This document shows positions 28,635 through 36,495 of a stretch of 64,000 nt of DNA, in pieces. A program made the translations under genes and the position numbers. This stretch comes from Sporosarcina sp. ACRSL. GTDB taxonomy: Bacteria > Bacillota > Bacilli > Bacillales_A > Planococcaceae. Each line of letters opens with the position of its first letter. Within the stretch, counting starts at the first letter, position 1. The notes beneath the pieces were generated by a model that had not been told where the DNA came from, made no database searches, and was given only the letters and a program-made list of their open reading frames with translations. The DNA is taken from contig NZ_JAKRNT010000014.1 of assembly GCF_022346605.1 (NCBI RefSeq), forward strand, positions 1 to 64,000. Reading direction: 5' to 3'.

Positions 28635-29507
28635 ATGCCTGAATTACCTGAAGTGGAAGGGGTCGTCCGTGAATTATCGCCTGTCTCGATCGGTCGTACC
28701 ATTTCCGAAGTGCACGTGTCAGATGTAATAAAGAAATCAAAGGAATTGGGTAAAGAAGCGATCGTCAAAGGGAAAACATTAGAGGATTTTATCGATGAAC
28801 TAGCAGATATGACAATCGTGGATGTCACCCGAAGAAGTAAATATATTTATTTTCATATGGAGAAGAAAGGACAGCCCTACTTGCTCGTTAGCCATCTCGG
28901 AATGACAGGTGCATGGTTTGTAGTAAATTCCTTGGATGACATTACCGAACGTAAATTCAGGAACCATATCCATGTCGTTCTTAAAATGGCTGACGGGGGA
29001 TTGCTCGTTTATTCCGACATCCGCCGATTCGGTGAGTTGCGGCTACTACAGAAAGAAGAAGACTATTTGCCATTGTTGAAAATGGCACCTGAGCCGTTTG
29101 ATGAAGTTGCAGCTGATCATTTTCTTGCGATGGCGTCCACGCCGAAATATGCACGCAAGCCAATCAAAGAAGTGATCATGGACGGCCATGTCATTTCAGG
29201 GTGCGGAAATATATATGCAACCGAAGCGTTATTTCGTATGAACATACATCCTGGAAGAGCAACAGAACGGATTAGTGAAAAAAGGAAACGGGAATTATTC
29301 CGGCAAATCGTCGAGGTTCTGCAAGAGAGCATCGATGCGGGGGGAAGTTCCATTTCAGACTACCGGAATATTAACGGGCAAGCAGGAACGATGCAAACCC
29401 GTCTGAAGATGTATGGGAAGAAAGTGTGTGGCGTATGCGGAAGAGAGACGAAGAGCATGAAGATTGCAGGAAGAACTTCTGTTTACTGTCCACAATGCCA
29501 GAGGTAG
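28635..29507 (+). CDS. mutM: Formamidopyrimidine-DNA glycosylase
   Basis: Base-excision repair enzyme removing 8-oxoguanine and formamidopyrimidines, with AP lyase activity. 290 residues. The processed N-terminal Pro2 nucleophile and Glu3 are in MPELPEVE; the catalytic Lys lies in SHLGMTG-adjacent strands (RRSKYIYF). The C-terminal zinc finger is CGVCGRETKSMKIAGRTSVY-CPQCQ. Directly follows polA with 9 bases between and precedes coaE by 15. Confidence 0.96.
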   Translation: MPELPEVEGVVRELSPVSIGRTISEVHVSDVIKKSKELGKEAIVKGKTLEDFIDELADMTIVDVTRRSKYIYFHMEKKGQPYLLVSHLGMTGAWFVVNSLDDITERKFRNHIHVVLKMADGGLLVYSDIRRFGELRLLQKEEDYLPLLKMAPEPFDEVAADHFLAMASTPKYARKPIKEVIMDGHVISGCGNIYATEALFRMNIHPGRATERISEKRKRELFRQIVEVLQESIDAGGSSISDYRNINGQAGTMQTRLKMYGKKVCGVCGRETKSMKIAGRTSVYCPQCQR

Positions 29508-29522
29508 GAAAGGATGATTCCA

Positions 29523-30119
29523 ATGATCATCGGTTTGACAGGAAGTATCGCGACAGGTAAAAGCACTGTGTCGCGGATGCTGAAACAAAAGGGATACCCA
29601 ATCGTTGACGCAGATGAGATTTCTAGAATGGTCGTGGAACCGGGAACTCCTGTTCTTCGAAGGATAGCGGAAGTATTTGGTCCAGATGTGCTCCTCCCGG
29701 ACGGATCCTTAAATAGGGAAAAGCTCGGCTCCATCATTTTCAATGATGGCGGAAAACGGCAAATGCTAAATGAAATCATCCATCCAGCCGTCAGAAAGGA
29801 AATGATTCGGCAAAAGGAAGAGTGGTTGGATAAAGGGGCAAACACCGTCATCATGGATATTCCGCTCCTTTTTGAAAGCAAACTGCAATCCTATGTCGAT
29901 AAAATACTCGTCGTCTCCGCAACCACTGAAAATCAAAGAAAACGGTTGATGGCTAGAAACGGTTTTTCCGCAGAAGAGGCAGATGCCCGCATCAACTCAC
30001 AGCTTCCGGTTCAAGAAAAAGAAAAGGGAGCAGACGCTGTCATCGATAATAATGGGACAGTGGAAGAGACGGAAAAACAGCTCAACGAACTATTAGTTAA
30101 ATGGAATGCTGTCGTATAA
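29523..30119 (+). CDS. coaE: Dephospho-CoA kinase
   Basis: Last step of CoA biosynthesis: phosphorylation of the ribose 3'-OH of dephospho-CoA. About 198 residues, the B. subtilis length. P-loop GSIATGKST, LID/CoA-binding DADEISRMVVEPG, DIPLLFESKL and the late RLMARNGFS motif are present. ATG 29523 is preceded by AAAGG at 9 bases; ATG 29514 touches that site. Third gene of polA-mutM-coaE. No clear U-tract terminator follows. Confidence 0.94.
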   Translation: MIIGLTGSIATGKSTVSRMLKQKGYPIVDADEISRMVVEPGTPVLRRIAEVFGPDVLLPDGSLNREKLGSIIFNDGGKRQMLNEIIHPAVRKEMIRQKEEWLDKGANTVIMDIPLLFESKLQSYVDKILVVSATTENQRKRLMARNGFSAEEADARINSQLPVQEKEKGADAVIDNNGTVEETEKQLNELLVKWNAVV

Positions 30120-30166
30120 AATGGTATTCTCTGAAAAGTGGAACATTGTTATTTCATTCACAAACT

Positions 30167-30195
30167 CTGTCACCCCGAATAAAATGTGCTATACT
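30167..30195 (+). promoter_or_regulatory. gapB promoter
   Basis: -35 CTGTCA (30167-30172) and -10 TATACT (30190-30195) with a 17-base spacer, 53 bases before the gapB ATG. In B. subtilis gapB is repressed by CcpN at such a promoter; I do not recognise a CcpN site here. Confidence 0.6.
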
Positions 30196-30248
30196 AATTA
30201 ACGGATAACAGATAAAAAGTATATAACATTACGCGGGAGGATTTTTTC

Positions 30249-31271
30249 ATGACTACTTCGATTGCGATTAATGGGTTCGGGCGGATCGGTCGTATGGTTT
30301 TCCGCCAAATTATCACGGTTGATGACGTGGATGTAGTAGCGATAAATGCATCATATCCGGCAGAAACTCTAGCTCATTTGATTAAGTATGACACAAATCA
30401 TGGAGTGTTTAATGGAGAAGTTGTAGCGGAGGAAGATGCTCTTATTGTGAACGGCAAGCGTGTCCAGTTAATAGCGGAACGTGATCCGTCCAAACTTCCT
30501 TGGAAAGATCTTGGTGTCGATATCGTCATTGAAGCAACGGGAGTATTCAATGAACGCTCTAAAGCGGCACTTCATCTCGATGCTGGAGCTAAGAAAGTCA
30601 TTTTGACAGCACCTGGTAAAAATGAAGATGTAACGATCGTTTTAGGTGTGAATGATGACAAACTTGATGTTGATAAACATGATGTCATTTCCAATGCAAG
30701 CTGCACAACAAACTGCCTAGCACCAGTTGCGAAGGTATTGAATGATTCATTCGGCATTGAAAATGGTTTGATGACTACTGTTCATGCTTATACAAATGAT
30801 CAGAAGAACTTGGATAACCCGCATAAGGATCTTCGTCGAGCACGAGCTTGTGCACAATCGATTATCCCGACTTCGACGGGTGCCGCAAAAGCACTTTCCC
30901 TTGTATTGCCTGAACTAGAAGGAAAAATTCACGGGATGGCGCTTCGAGTTCCGACACCGAATGTCTCATTGGTCGACCTCGTAGTTGACGTGAAAAAAGA
31001 CGTAACAGTAGAAGAAGTGAATGAAGCATTCATTAAAGCTGCAGAAGGTCCACTTTCAGGAATCCTTCGTTTCACGACGGAACCGCTCGTATCAATTGAC
31101 TTCAATACGACTACCGAGTCTGCAACTATCGACGGCCTATCGACAATCGTCATGGGCGACCGTAAAGTGAAAGTCCTCGCTTGGTATGACAATGAATGGG
31201 GTTACTCGGCTCGTGTTGTCGAATTGGCAAGAAAAGTAGGAAATGCATTAAAATCCAAAGTGATTTCATAA
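30249..31271 (+). CDS. gapB: Glyceraldehyde-3-phosphate dehydrogenase, GapB (gluconeogenic) type
   Basis: 340 residues, exactly GapB length. Rossmann loop INGFGRIGRMVFR, catalytic Cys152 in SNASCTTNC, and the phosphate-binding PTSTGAAKALSLVLPELEGK. After the second strand it reads INASYPAETLAHLIKYDTNHG: the NAD-selective Asp of GapA is replaced by Ala-Ser, as in NADP-using GapB enzymes. Position after coaE and before nrdR-dnaB-dnaI is that of B. subtilis gapB. GGGAGGA precedes the ATG. A gluconeogenic role is inferred from this type. Confidence 0.93.
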   Translation: MTTSIAINGFGRIGRMVFRQIITVDDVDVVAINASYPAETLAHLIKYDTNHGVFNGEVVAEEDALIVNGKRVQLIAERDPSKLPWKDLGVDIVIEATGVFNERSKAALHLDAGAKKVILTAPGKNEDVTIVLGVNDDKLDVDKHDVISNASCTTNCLAPVAKVLNDSFGIENGLMTTVHAYTNDQKNLDNPHKDLRRARACAQSIIPTSTGAAKALSLVLPELEGKIHGMALRVPTPNVSLVDLVVDVKKDVTVEEVNEAFIKAAEGPLSGILRFTTEPLVSIDFNTTTESATIDGLSTIVMGDRKVKVLAWYDNEWGYSARVVELARKVGNALKSKVIS

Positions 31272-31286
31272 GTAGAAACGAAAAAG

Positions 31287-31321
31287 ACGTCCAGGTCGTT
31301 CAGTCGACTTGGACGTTTTTG
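31287..31321 (+). terminator. Terminator after gapB
   Basis: Stem ACGTCCAGGTCG/CGACTTGGACGT with a 6-base loop, then TTTTT. Confidence 0.9.
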
Positions 31322-31391
31322 TTCTCTCTCAAGATGTCTGAATAAAATGTTTGGGAGTTGGTTCTAATAATTCTAGCTTGCTGCAAATACC

Positions 31392-31619
31392 ATTGATTTC
31401 CGCTCCGATCGGACGCTTTCCGCGGGCACGGCTTCAGCCAATCGAACAGCGCAGGGTTCGATTTGTCTATTTCTGCGGTTTTTGCAGAAATAGACAGCAA
31501 GTGCTCCCAACGCTTTGCTTTTGGTCGCAAAAGCCGTTCTTCGTTACGGCTTTCGCTCAGTCCAGGGTCTTCAGCTCGCGCTGTTCCCGCAGGAGTCGCC
31601 GATCTCCACTCCAATCAAT
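31392..31619 (-). repeat. Structured dispersed repeat, copy E (core plus three cassettes)
   Basis: Longest copy, 228 bp, on the minus strand, with ends ATTGATT/AATCAAT and sub-terminal helix GATCGG/CCGATC. Three inserted hairpins follow one another on the minus strand: AAGCCGTAACGAAGAACGGC, then TTTCTGC...GCAGAAA, then AATCGAAC...GTTCGATT. The same three occur in the same order in copy G. The A/T-rich stretch 31620-31757 to the next gene shows nothing I can name. Confidence 0.85.
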
Positions 31620-31757
31620 TGGAGTATACTTGAAATTCTAAGCTGTAAGGTAGCTATAAAGAAATGAAAATAATTTTTAATGTTTGCCTTTATTAAATAA
31701 CATATTGAGTAATAAAATTCACACACAAATTTTTTATTATTAAAAGCCCTAACTGAA

Positions 31758-32594
31758 TTAATCAGTCGGCTTAATTTTTTTCCATACATACCATGGTAAT
31801 TCATAATCCATTTTCTTGCCTTGTTTACTATTTTTATCTGTTACTATCCAATTACCATCTTTCTTTTGTACTTTATAATTTACATTTGTCCCATCAGACT
31901 TTTTAAAGAGCATATAACCTGAGTTGTCTTTTATAAAGGTTACAGGGTCAATTACATTTTTGTTAGGTATCTTTCTCTCAGGAAGCAATATGTTGGTTAC
32001 TATAATTTCAGCAATATTAAAAAGAGATTTAAATTCATTATTTATTTCCGCTTGGTATTGTAATTGATTGTATGTGTAAGAAGAGTAAGACCCTAAATTC
32101 AAATTAAAAGACTGTTTTATATCTGAAAGTGTTGCTTTATAAAATTCATCTATATCCTTTTCTAATTTATCGCCCTCATGTTGAAAGCTAATGGTTTTAA
32201 CTCCAAATGGACTTATATTAAAAGTCATTGTTTCCTTACCATAAGGAGGGTCATGTGCATGATCAAATGTTGTGACTTGTACTTCTACATTAAAATCAAA
32301 ACTCCCCTCATGCTCTCTTGTAATACTCAGTATTTTAGCATCATATAAACCATATTGTTTGGGATATCCATAGTAATTAATAATTTCCTTTTGTATGGAT
32401 GGATAAAGGGATGTAATCAATGTATCATATATAAGTTTATAATCAGGTTGCTCACTTTGGGCATCAAAATCTCCTGACATTAACAAAGCATCTTTGTATA
32501 AGTCCCCATTCAGGGGTTTTTCCGCAACCACTTGATGATTATTAATATGGATACTAAGAATAATAAAAGATGATATTACCAGGATTATCTTCAT
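31758..32594 (-). CDS. DUF3888-containing secreted protein
   Basis: 278 residues with an N-terminal signal-type hydrophobic segment (2-24, KIILVISSFIILSIHI). The DUF3888 pattern follows: LITSLYPSIQKEIINYYG, VEVQVTTFDHAHDPPYGKETMTFNI and GVKTISFQHEGD (about 60-165). The C-terminal half is Lys/Asn-rich with no known motif. AAAGGAG is 6 bases upstream of the ATG. It is notably A/T-rich, lies alone between repeat copies E and F, and takes the place of speD found here in B. subtilis; acquisition is a plausible inference. Function unknown. Confidence 0.75.
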   Translation of the reverse strand: MKIILVISSFIILSIHINNHQVVAEKPLNGDLYKDALLMSGDFDAQSEQPDYKLIYDTLITSLYPSIQKEIINYYGYPKQYGLYDAKILSITREHEGSFDFNVEVQVTTFDHAHDPPYGKETMTFNISPFGVKTISFQHEGDKLEKDIDEFYKATLSDIKQSFNLNLGSYSSYTYNQLQYQAEINNEFKSLFNIAEIIVTNILLPERKIPNKNVIDPVTFIKDNSGYMLFKKSDGTNVNYKVQKKDGNWIVTDKNSKQGKKMDYELPWYVWKKIKPTD

Positions 32595-32811
32595 CGAATA
32601 CTCCTTTAGATTTAATTAATGAGTATTATGAGTATTTTTTCCTGAAATACTTGTATTATTCAACTAAGCTGCCCCTTTAGTTGAACAAGAAAAATGTGCC
32701 GTCGCTGAACTTCAATTAAAGCACCCGTTGATTACTTTTTGGTTATATCGAAATAATTCCAAAGGTAAGTGGTAATAAGCAGTCCGAAAAACAAATTTTG
32801 AACTTATCACT

Positions 32812-32941
32812 GTTGATTGCAGTGGAAGGCGCCGACTCCTGTGGGATTAGCGGGACAAGTGAGACCCCGCAGTGGAGCAAAGCGACCGAGGAGGCTCACC
32901 GCCCGCCCCACGGAAAGCGTGCGCCTGGAGCGGAAATCAAC
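32812..32941 (+). repeat. Structured dispersed repeat, copy F (core type)
   Basis: 130 bp bounded by GTTGATT and AATCAAC. Helices: AGGCGC/GCGCCT, CTGTGGG/CCCACGG, GCGGG/CCCGC and GTGAG/CTCAC. The CTGTGGG/CCCACGG pair is a two-sided change from the CTGCGGG/CCCGCGG of other copies. Bases 32595-32811 upstream hold no feature I can support. Confidence 0.85.
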
Positions 32942-32981
32942 ACTTCCAAGATTCTACTTTATTAAAAGCCCACAACAACTT

Positions 32982-33000
32982 GATTCAATATTATTGAATC
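32982..33000. promoter_or_regulatory. Perfect 19-bp palindrome upstream of nrdR
   Basis: GATTCAATA-T-TATTGAATC, a perfect inverted repeat, lies 69 bases before the nrdR ATG. A TATAAT (33023-33028 region) follows it. No U-tract follows directly, so it is more likely an operator than a terminator. It does not match the NrdR box I know. Confidence 0.5.
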
Positions 33001-33068
33001 CCTTTCGATTTTTTCGTCAAACTTCTGTTATAATCAATATACTATACGGAATTGCGGAGGAAGCAGAA

Positions 33069-33533
33069 ATGATATGTCCAGCTTGTCATTATAATGGCAC
33101 ACGGGTCATCGATTCTAGACCCGCCGAAGAGAATCGATCCATCCGAAGACGCCGTGAATGCGAAAAATGCGCTTTCCGGTTTACGACATTTGAAAAAGTG
33201 GAAGAGATGCCGTTAATTGTTGTCAAAAAGGACGGTACACGGGAAGAATTCAACAGTGAAAAACTGCTAAGAGGTTTGATTCGGGCATGTGAAAAGCGTC
33301 CAGTTGATCTTGAAGCAGTTAAAAACATTGTCTATTTAATTGAAAAAGAATTAAGAAGCTCCGGAACTGTTGAGATCGACTCAAAAGATGTCGGCGAAAT
33401 GGTCATGGAAAAATTAGCCGACGTCGATGAAGTCGCATACGTCCGTTTTGCTTCTGTTTACCGACAATATAAGGATATTACCGTTTTTATTGAAGAGCTG
33501 CAGAACTTGCAGAAGAAAAAAGATGGAAAATGA
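33069..33533 (+). CDS. nrdR: Transcriptional regulator NrdR
   Basis: ATP/dATP-sensing repressor of ribonucleotide reductase genes. 154 residues, the family length. N-terminal Cys4 zinc ribbon ([34 protein letters not shown]) then an ATP-cone ([20 protein letters not shown]). GGAGG is about 9-10 bases before ATG 33069; the longer upstream frame runs through repeat copy F and is not real. Followed by dnaB after 33 bases, the standard Bacillales nrdR-dnaB-dnaI cluster. Confidence 0.95.
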   Translation: MICPACHYNGTRVIDSRPAEENRSIRRRRECEKCAFRFTTFEKVEEMPLIVVKKDGTREEFNSEKLLRGLIRACEKRPVDLEAVKNIVYLIEKELRSSGTVEIDSKDVGEMVMEKLADVDEVAYVRFASVYRQYKDITVFIEELQNLQKKKDGK

Positions 33534-33566
33534 TTATGAATAAAGGAAAAAAGGGGTTCCGACAAA

Positions 33567-34922
33567 ATGCTTTATCAAGAACTGCAACCAGTAGATACGT
33601 TTACGATTAAATTGTCACATCCGTTTTCGGACTACGACCGGCAACTCCTCACATTGTTCTACCAACCATTGATAGGCCCGGAAGCCATGAGTCTATTCAT
33701 GTCCCTTTGGGCTGAAGCAGAGCGTGAAAAAGAAAAAGAATTTAACCATTATTATTTGATGAATTTGCTTACAATGCCATTAGTGAAAGTGTTCGAAGCA
33801 AGAATTTCACTTGAGGCGATCGGCCTTATGCGTACATTTTGCAAGCAGGAAGGGGAAGAGCGCACTTTCTGCTATGAACTATTACAGCCTTTGGATGCAA
33901 AATCATTTTTTGAGGATCCGCTGTTATCAACTTTTCTTTTCAGCAAAATCGGCGAGCAGCCGTACCGAAGCCTACGAGCTCGTTTTACGGTCGAAGATGA
34001 AATGGACGAACAGTACAAAGAAATATCACGCACTTTTTTGGATGTTTTTAAACCGATCCGTTTCAGTGCATCGGAAAGATTGGAAGAAGGGGGTCAACTA
34101 ATCGGACGTAATGACTCACCGGGCATTCCATTCGCAAATTTCGACTTTGATTTCAATCTTTTCCGTGCAGGACTTTCCGAACAAATGGTGCCTACATCGT
34201 CCCTCGCTTCAGTACCGAAAGAATTGATCGAGAAATTGGCTTTCCTTTACTCATTGACTCCGCTCGATATGCAGAAAGTCGTCATGATGGCACTGGACGG
34301 AAACTTGAAGCTGCCGGAAGAACGTTTGCGGAAAGCGGCGGTTGATTATTACAAGTTGAATATTTCACAAAATGTGCCGACCGTTGAAAAGGTCTTCAAG
34401 ACTGTGGAACCAGAGAAAAAGGTGGAACCTACTTCACGCGAAGATGAGCTTTTGAACTATTTGGAAAACACATCTCCTCGTGAAATGCTGCGGCATTTGA
34501 ATGGGAAGGAACCTTTCCCTGTTGATGTCCAATTGGCAGAAAGGCTCATTAACACACATGGATTATCAGTTGGTGTCGTCAATGTGCTATTGCAATATAT
34601 GATTTTACGGAACGACGGAAAGATCACGAATAATTTTGCAGAACGGATTGCGTCCCATTGGTCCAATAAAAAGGTCTCAACAGCAAAAATGGCGATGGAA
34701 TTATCCAGGACCGAACATGACCAATATATGAAATGGTTGAATGAAGGTAAACAGAAACCAGCCCGTCGCAAGCCGACAAGAGAAGAAAAGGTGCCGGAAT
34801 GGTTTTACAAAAAAGAGGAAACAGAACAGCAGGAGCCGGAAAAAGAAACAGATCCGTCCATCGACGAAAAACGCCGTCAACTGCTAGAAAAATTGGATGC
34901 CATGAGAAGTGGGGTGAAGTAA
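33567..34922 (+). CDS. dnaB: Replication initiation and membrane attachment protein DnaB
   Basis: Bacillales helicase-loading protein (not the helicase), 451 residues. N-terminal winged-helix domain begins YQELQPVDTFTIKLSHPFSDYDRQLL. The C-terminal DDBH2-type domain includes LSVGVVNVLLQYMILRNDGKITNNFAERIASHWSN (about 330-375). The last 70 residues are charged and probably disordered. With DnaD and DnaI it loads the replicative helicase at oriC. One base separates its stop from the dnaI TTG. Confidence 0.93.
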   Translation: MLYQELQPVDTFTIKLSHPFSDYDRQLLTLFYQPLIGPEAMSLFMSLWAEAEREKEKEFNHYYLMNLLTMPLVKVFEARISLEAIGLMRTFCKQEGEERTFCYELLQPLDAKSFFEDPLLSTFLFSKIGEQPYRSLRARFTVEDEMDEQYKEISRTFLDVFKPIRFSASERLEEGGQLIGRNDSPGIPFANFDFDFNLFRAGLSEQMVPTSSLASVPKELIEKLAFLYSLTPLDMQKVVMMALDGNLKLPEERLRKAAVDYYKLNISQNVPTVEKVFKTVEPEKKVEPTSREDELLNYLENTSPREMLRHLNGKEPFPVDVQLAERLINTHGLSVGVVNVLLQYMILRNDGKITNNFAERIASHWSNKKVSTAKMAMELSRTEHDQYMKWLNEGKQKPARRKPTREEKVPEWFYKKEETEQQEPEKETDPSIDEKRRQLLEKLDAMRSGVK

Positions 34923-34923
34923 G

Positions 34924-35868
34924 TTGGAGCGAATCGGAAATACATTGAAGCGTGTTTTTAACGCAACAGAACTAACAGCAAGATACGAACAATTACGGAA
35001 TGAAGTGATGGAGTCCCGTGGCGTCCAACAGTTCATCTCGGATCATTCAAGTGAAATCGATAAAACGGTCGTCGATAAGAGCTTAGGAAAATTATACGAA
35101 TACACAACAGCCTCTCATCATTGCGACAAATGTCCAAATCTCGAAGGCTGCATCAATGTGATGAAAGGGTTTGAACCAAAGCTTATATTGAGTCAAGGGT
35201 TTATTGACCTCGATTATGTGAAATGCCCGAGTAAGCTTTTCGATGATGAACGCCGTAATGTGTCTAATATGATCGAAAGTATGCATATGCCGAAGGATGT
35301 TATGGAAGCACGTCTACATGATATCGATTTAGAGCATGACAATAGCAGGATTATTGTTGTCGAAGCGGCTGCTCAATTTCTAAGTGAAGTGAGCGAGACA
35401 GGTGAACTTCCTGAACGTGGTCTTTATATTTATGGACCATTTGGAACCGGGAAGTCCTTTATTCTCGGTGCACTCGCAAACGAGCTTGCCAATTTGCGCA
35501 TCCGAACAGTTGTCGTCTATATTCCCGAATTCCTAAGGGAAATTAAACAATCGATCCAAGACCAGACGTTAAATGAAAAAATCGACTTCGTGAAAAGAGC
35601 CAAAGTTTTGATGCTCGACGATTTCGGAGCGGAATCCATGTCTGCTTGGGCTCGAGATGAAGTGATCGGCACGATTTTACAATACAGGATGGCGGAGAAG
35701 CTTCCGACATTCTTCACATCTAACTTTAATTTCGACGAACTGCAACACCATTTGACGTACACGCAACGCGGTGAAAAAGAAGAAGTCAAAGCCGCGCGTA
35801 TCATGGAAAGGATCAAAACAATTTCCAAGCCTGTACAATTAAAAGGAAAAAACCGTAGAACCATGTAA
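34924..35868 (+). CDS. dnaI: Primosomal helicase loader DnaI
   Basis: AAA+ ATPase that loads the replicative helicase; 314 residues. N-terminal zinc-binding helicase-interaction region (SHHCDKCPNLEGCINVMKG) then AAA+ module with Walker A GPFGTGKSF (near 165) and Walker B VLMLDDFGAE (near 228); TSNFNFDEL is sensor I. The start is TTG, 2 bases after the dnaB stop, within AAGTTGG context, so coupled translation is likely. Confidence 0.94.
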   Translation: MERIGNTLKRVFNATELTARYEQLRNEVMESRGVQQFISDHSSEIDKTVVDKSLGKLYEYTTASHHCDKCPNLEGCINVMKGFEPKLILSQGFIDLDYVKCPSKLFDDERRNVSNMIESMHMPKDVMEARLHDIDLEHDNSRIIVVEAAAQFLSEVSETGELPERGLYIYGPFGTGKSFILGALANELANLRIRTVVVYIPEFLREIKQSIQDQTLNEKIDFVKRAKVLMLDDFGAESMSAWARDEVIGTILQYRMAEKLPTFFTSNFNFDELQHHLTYTQRGEKEEVKAARIMERIKTISKPVQLKGKNRRTM

Positions 35869-35888
35869 TTTAATGTAGAGAAAGCCAC

Positions 35889-35917
35889 TTGCAATTATGT
35901 GAGACTTTCCTTATACT
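35889..35917 (+). promoter_or_regulatory. Promoter of the thrS T-box transcript
   Basis: -35 TTGCAA (35889-35894) and -10 TATACT (35912-35917) with a 17-base spacer, just ahead of the T-box leader. Confidence 0.65.
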
Positions 35918-35939
35918 AATGAATATCATATTTGAAAAT

Positions 35940-36191
35940 GTGTTGAAGAGGACATGGATCGGTTTATCCACTTACAGAGATCAGGGTCATTTGGCTGGAA
36001 GCCCTGAAGTGCAGAGGATCGATTTACCACCTTGGAGCAGCATCGGTGAACAAGTACATAGCCGATGACGGACCCCGGCCCGTTAGCCGTTTCAAAGCTT
36101 CATCTTTCCGGTAGTAAATTCCGGATGGAAGGAAGAAGGGTGGAACCACGAGCAACAGCCTCGTCCCTTTTACAGGGATGGGGCTTTTTTT
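35940..36191 (+). ncRNA. T-box riboswitch (threonyl-tRNA sensing)
   Basis: The diagnostic T-box sequence AAGGGTGGAACCACG is at 36136-36150. It is followed by the terminator CCTCGTCCCT/AGGGATGGGG and a run of T (36184-36191). Upstream lies the long stem I region (35948-36050) with the ACC codon candidate in GATTTACCACC. Uncharged tRNA-Thr is expected to pair with the specifier and the T-box to stop termination. It reads toward thrS, with repeat copy G between them. Confidence 0.92.
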
Positions 36192-36234
36192 GTTGTTTTT
36201 TTATTGTTTTGGGTATGGCTTAGGATGCTGTGAA

Positions 36235-36436
36235 GAATTGGAGCGAAGGACGGCGACTCCTGCGAAAGCCGTCACGAAGAACGGCTTTTGCGAGTAAAAG
36301 CGGAGCGTTACGAGCAGGGGGAGGATAGGATGCCTTAATTTCTGCAAAAGCGCAGAAATACGGCAAATCGAACCCTTCGCTGTTCGATTGGCTCACGGAC
36401 CGCCCGCGGAAAGCGTCCGTTCGTAGCGGAAATCCA
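36235..36436 (+). repeat. Structured dispersed repeat, copy G (cassette type, within the thrS leader)
   Basis: About 200 bp. The ends are less conserved (ATTGGAGCG at left, AGCGGAAATCC at right). The sub-terminal helix GGACGG/CCGTTC is kept with one G-U pair. The core is cut at CTCCTGCG. The three cassettes of copy E then follow in the same order: AAGCCGTCACGAAGAACGGC, TTTCTGC...GCAGAAA, AATCGAAC...GTTCGATT. Confidence 0.8.
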
Positions 36437-36495
36437 TTTTCATTTCACATAATCCGGTACTAGTTAATAAATAAAATAAGCAAGGAGTGCTAACA

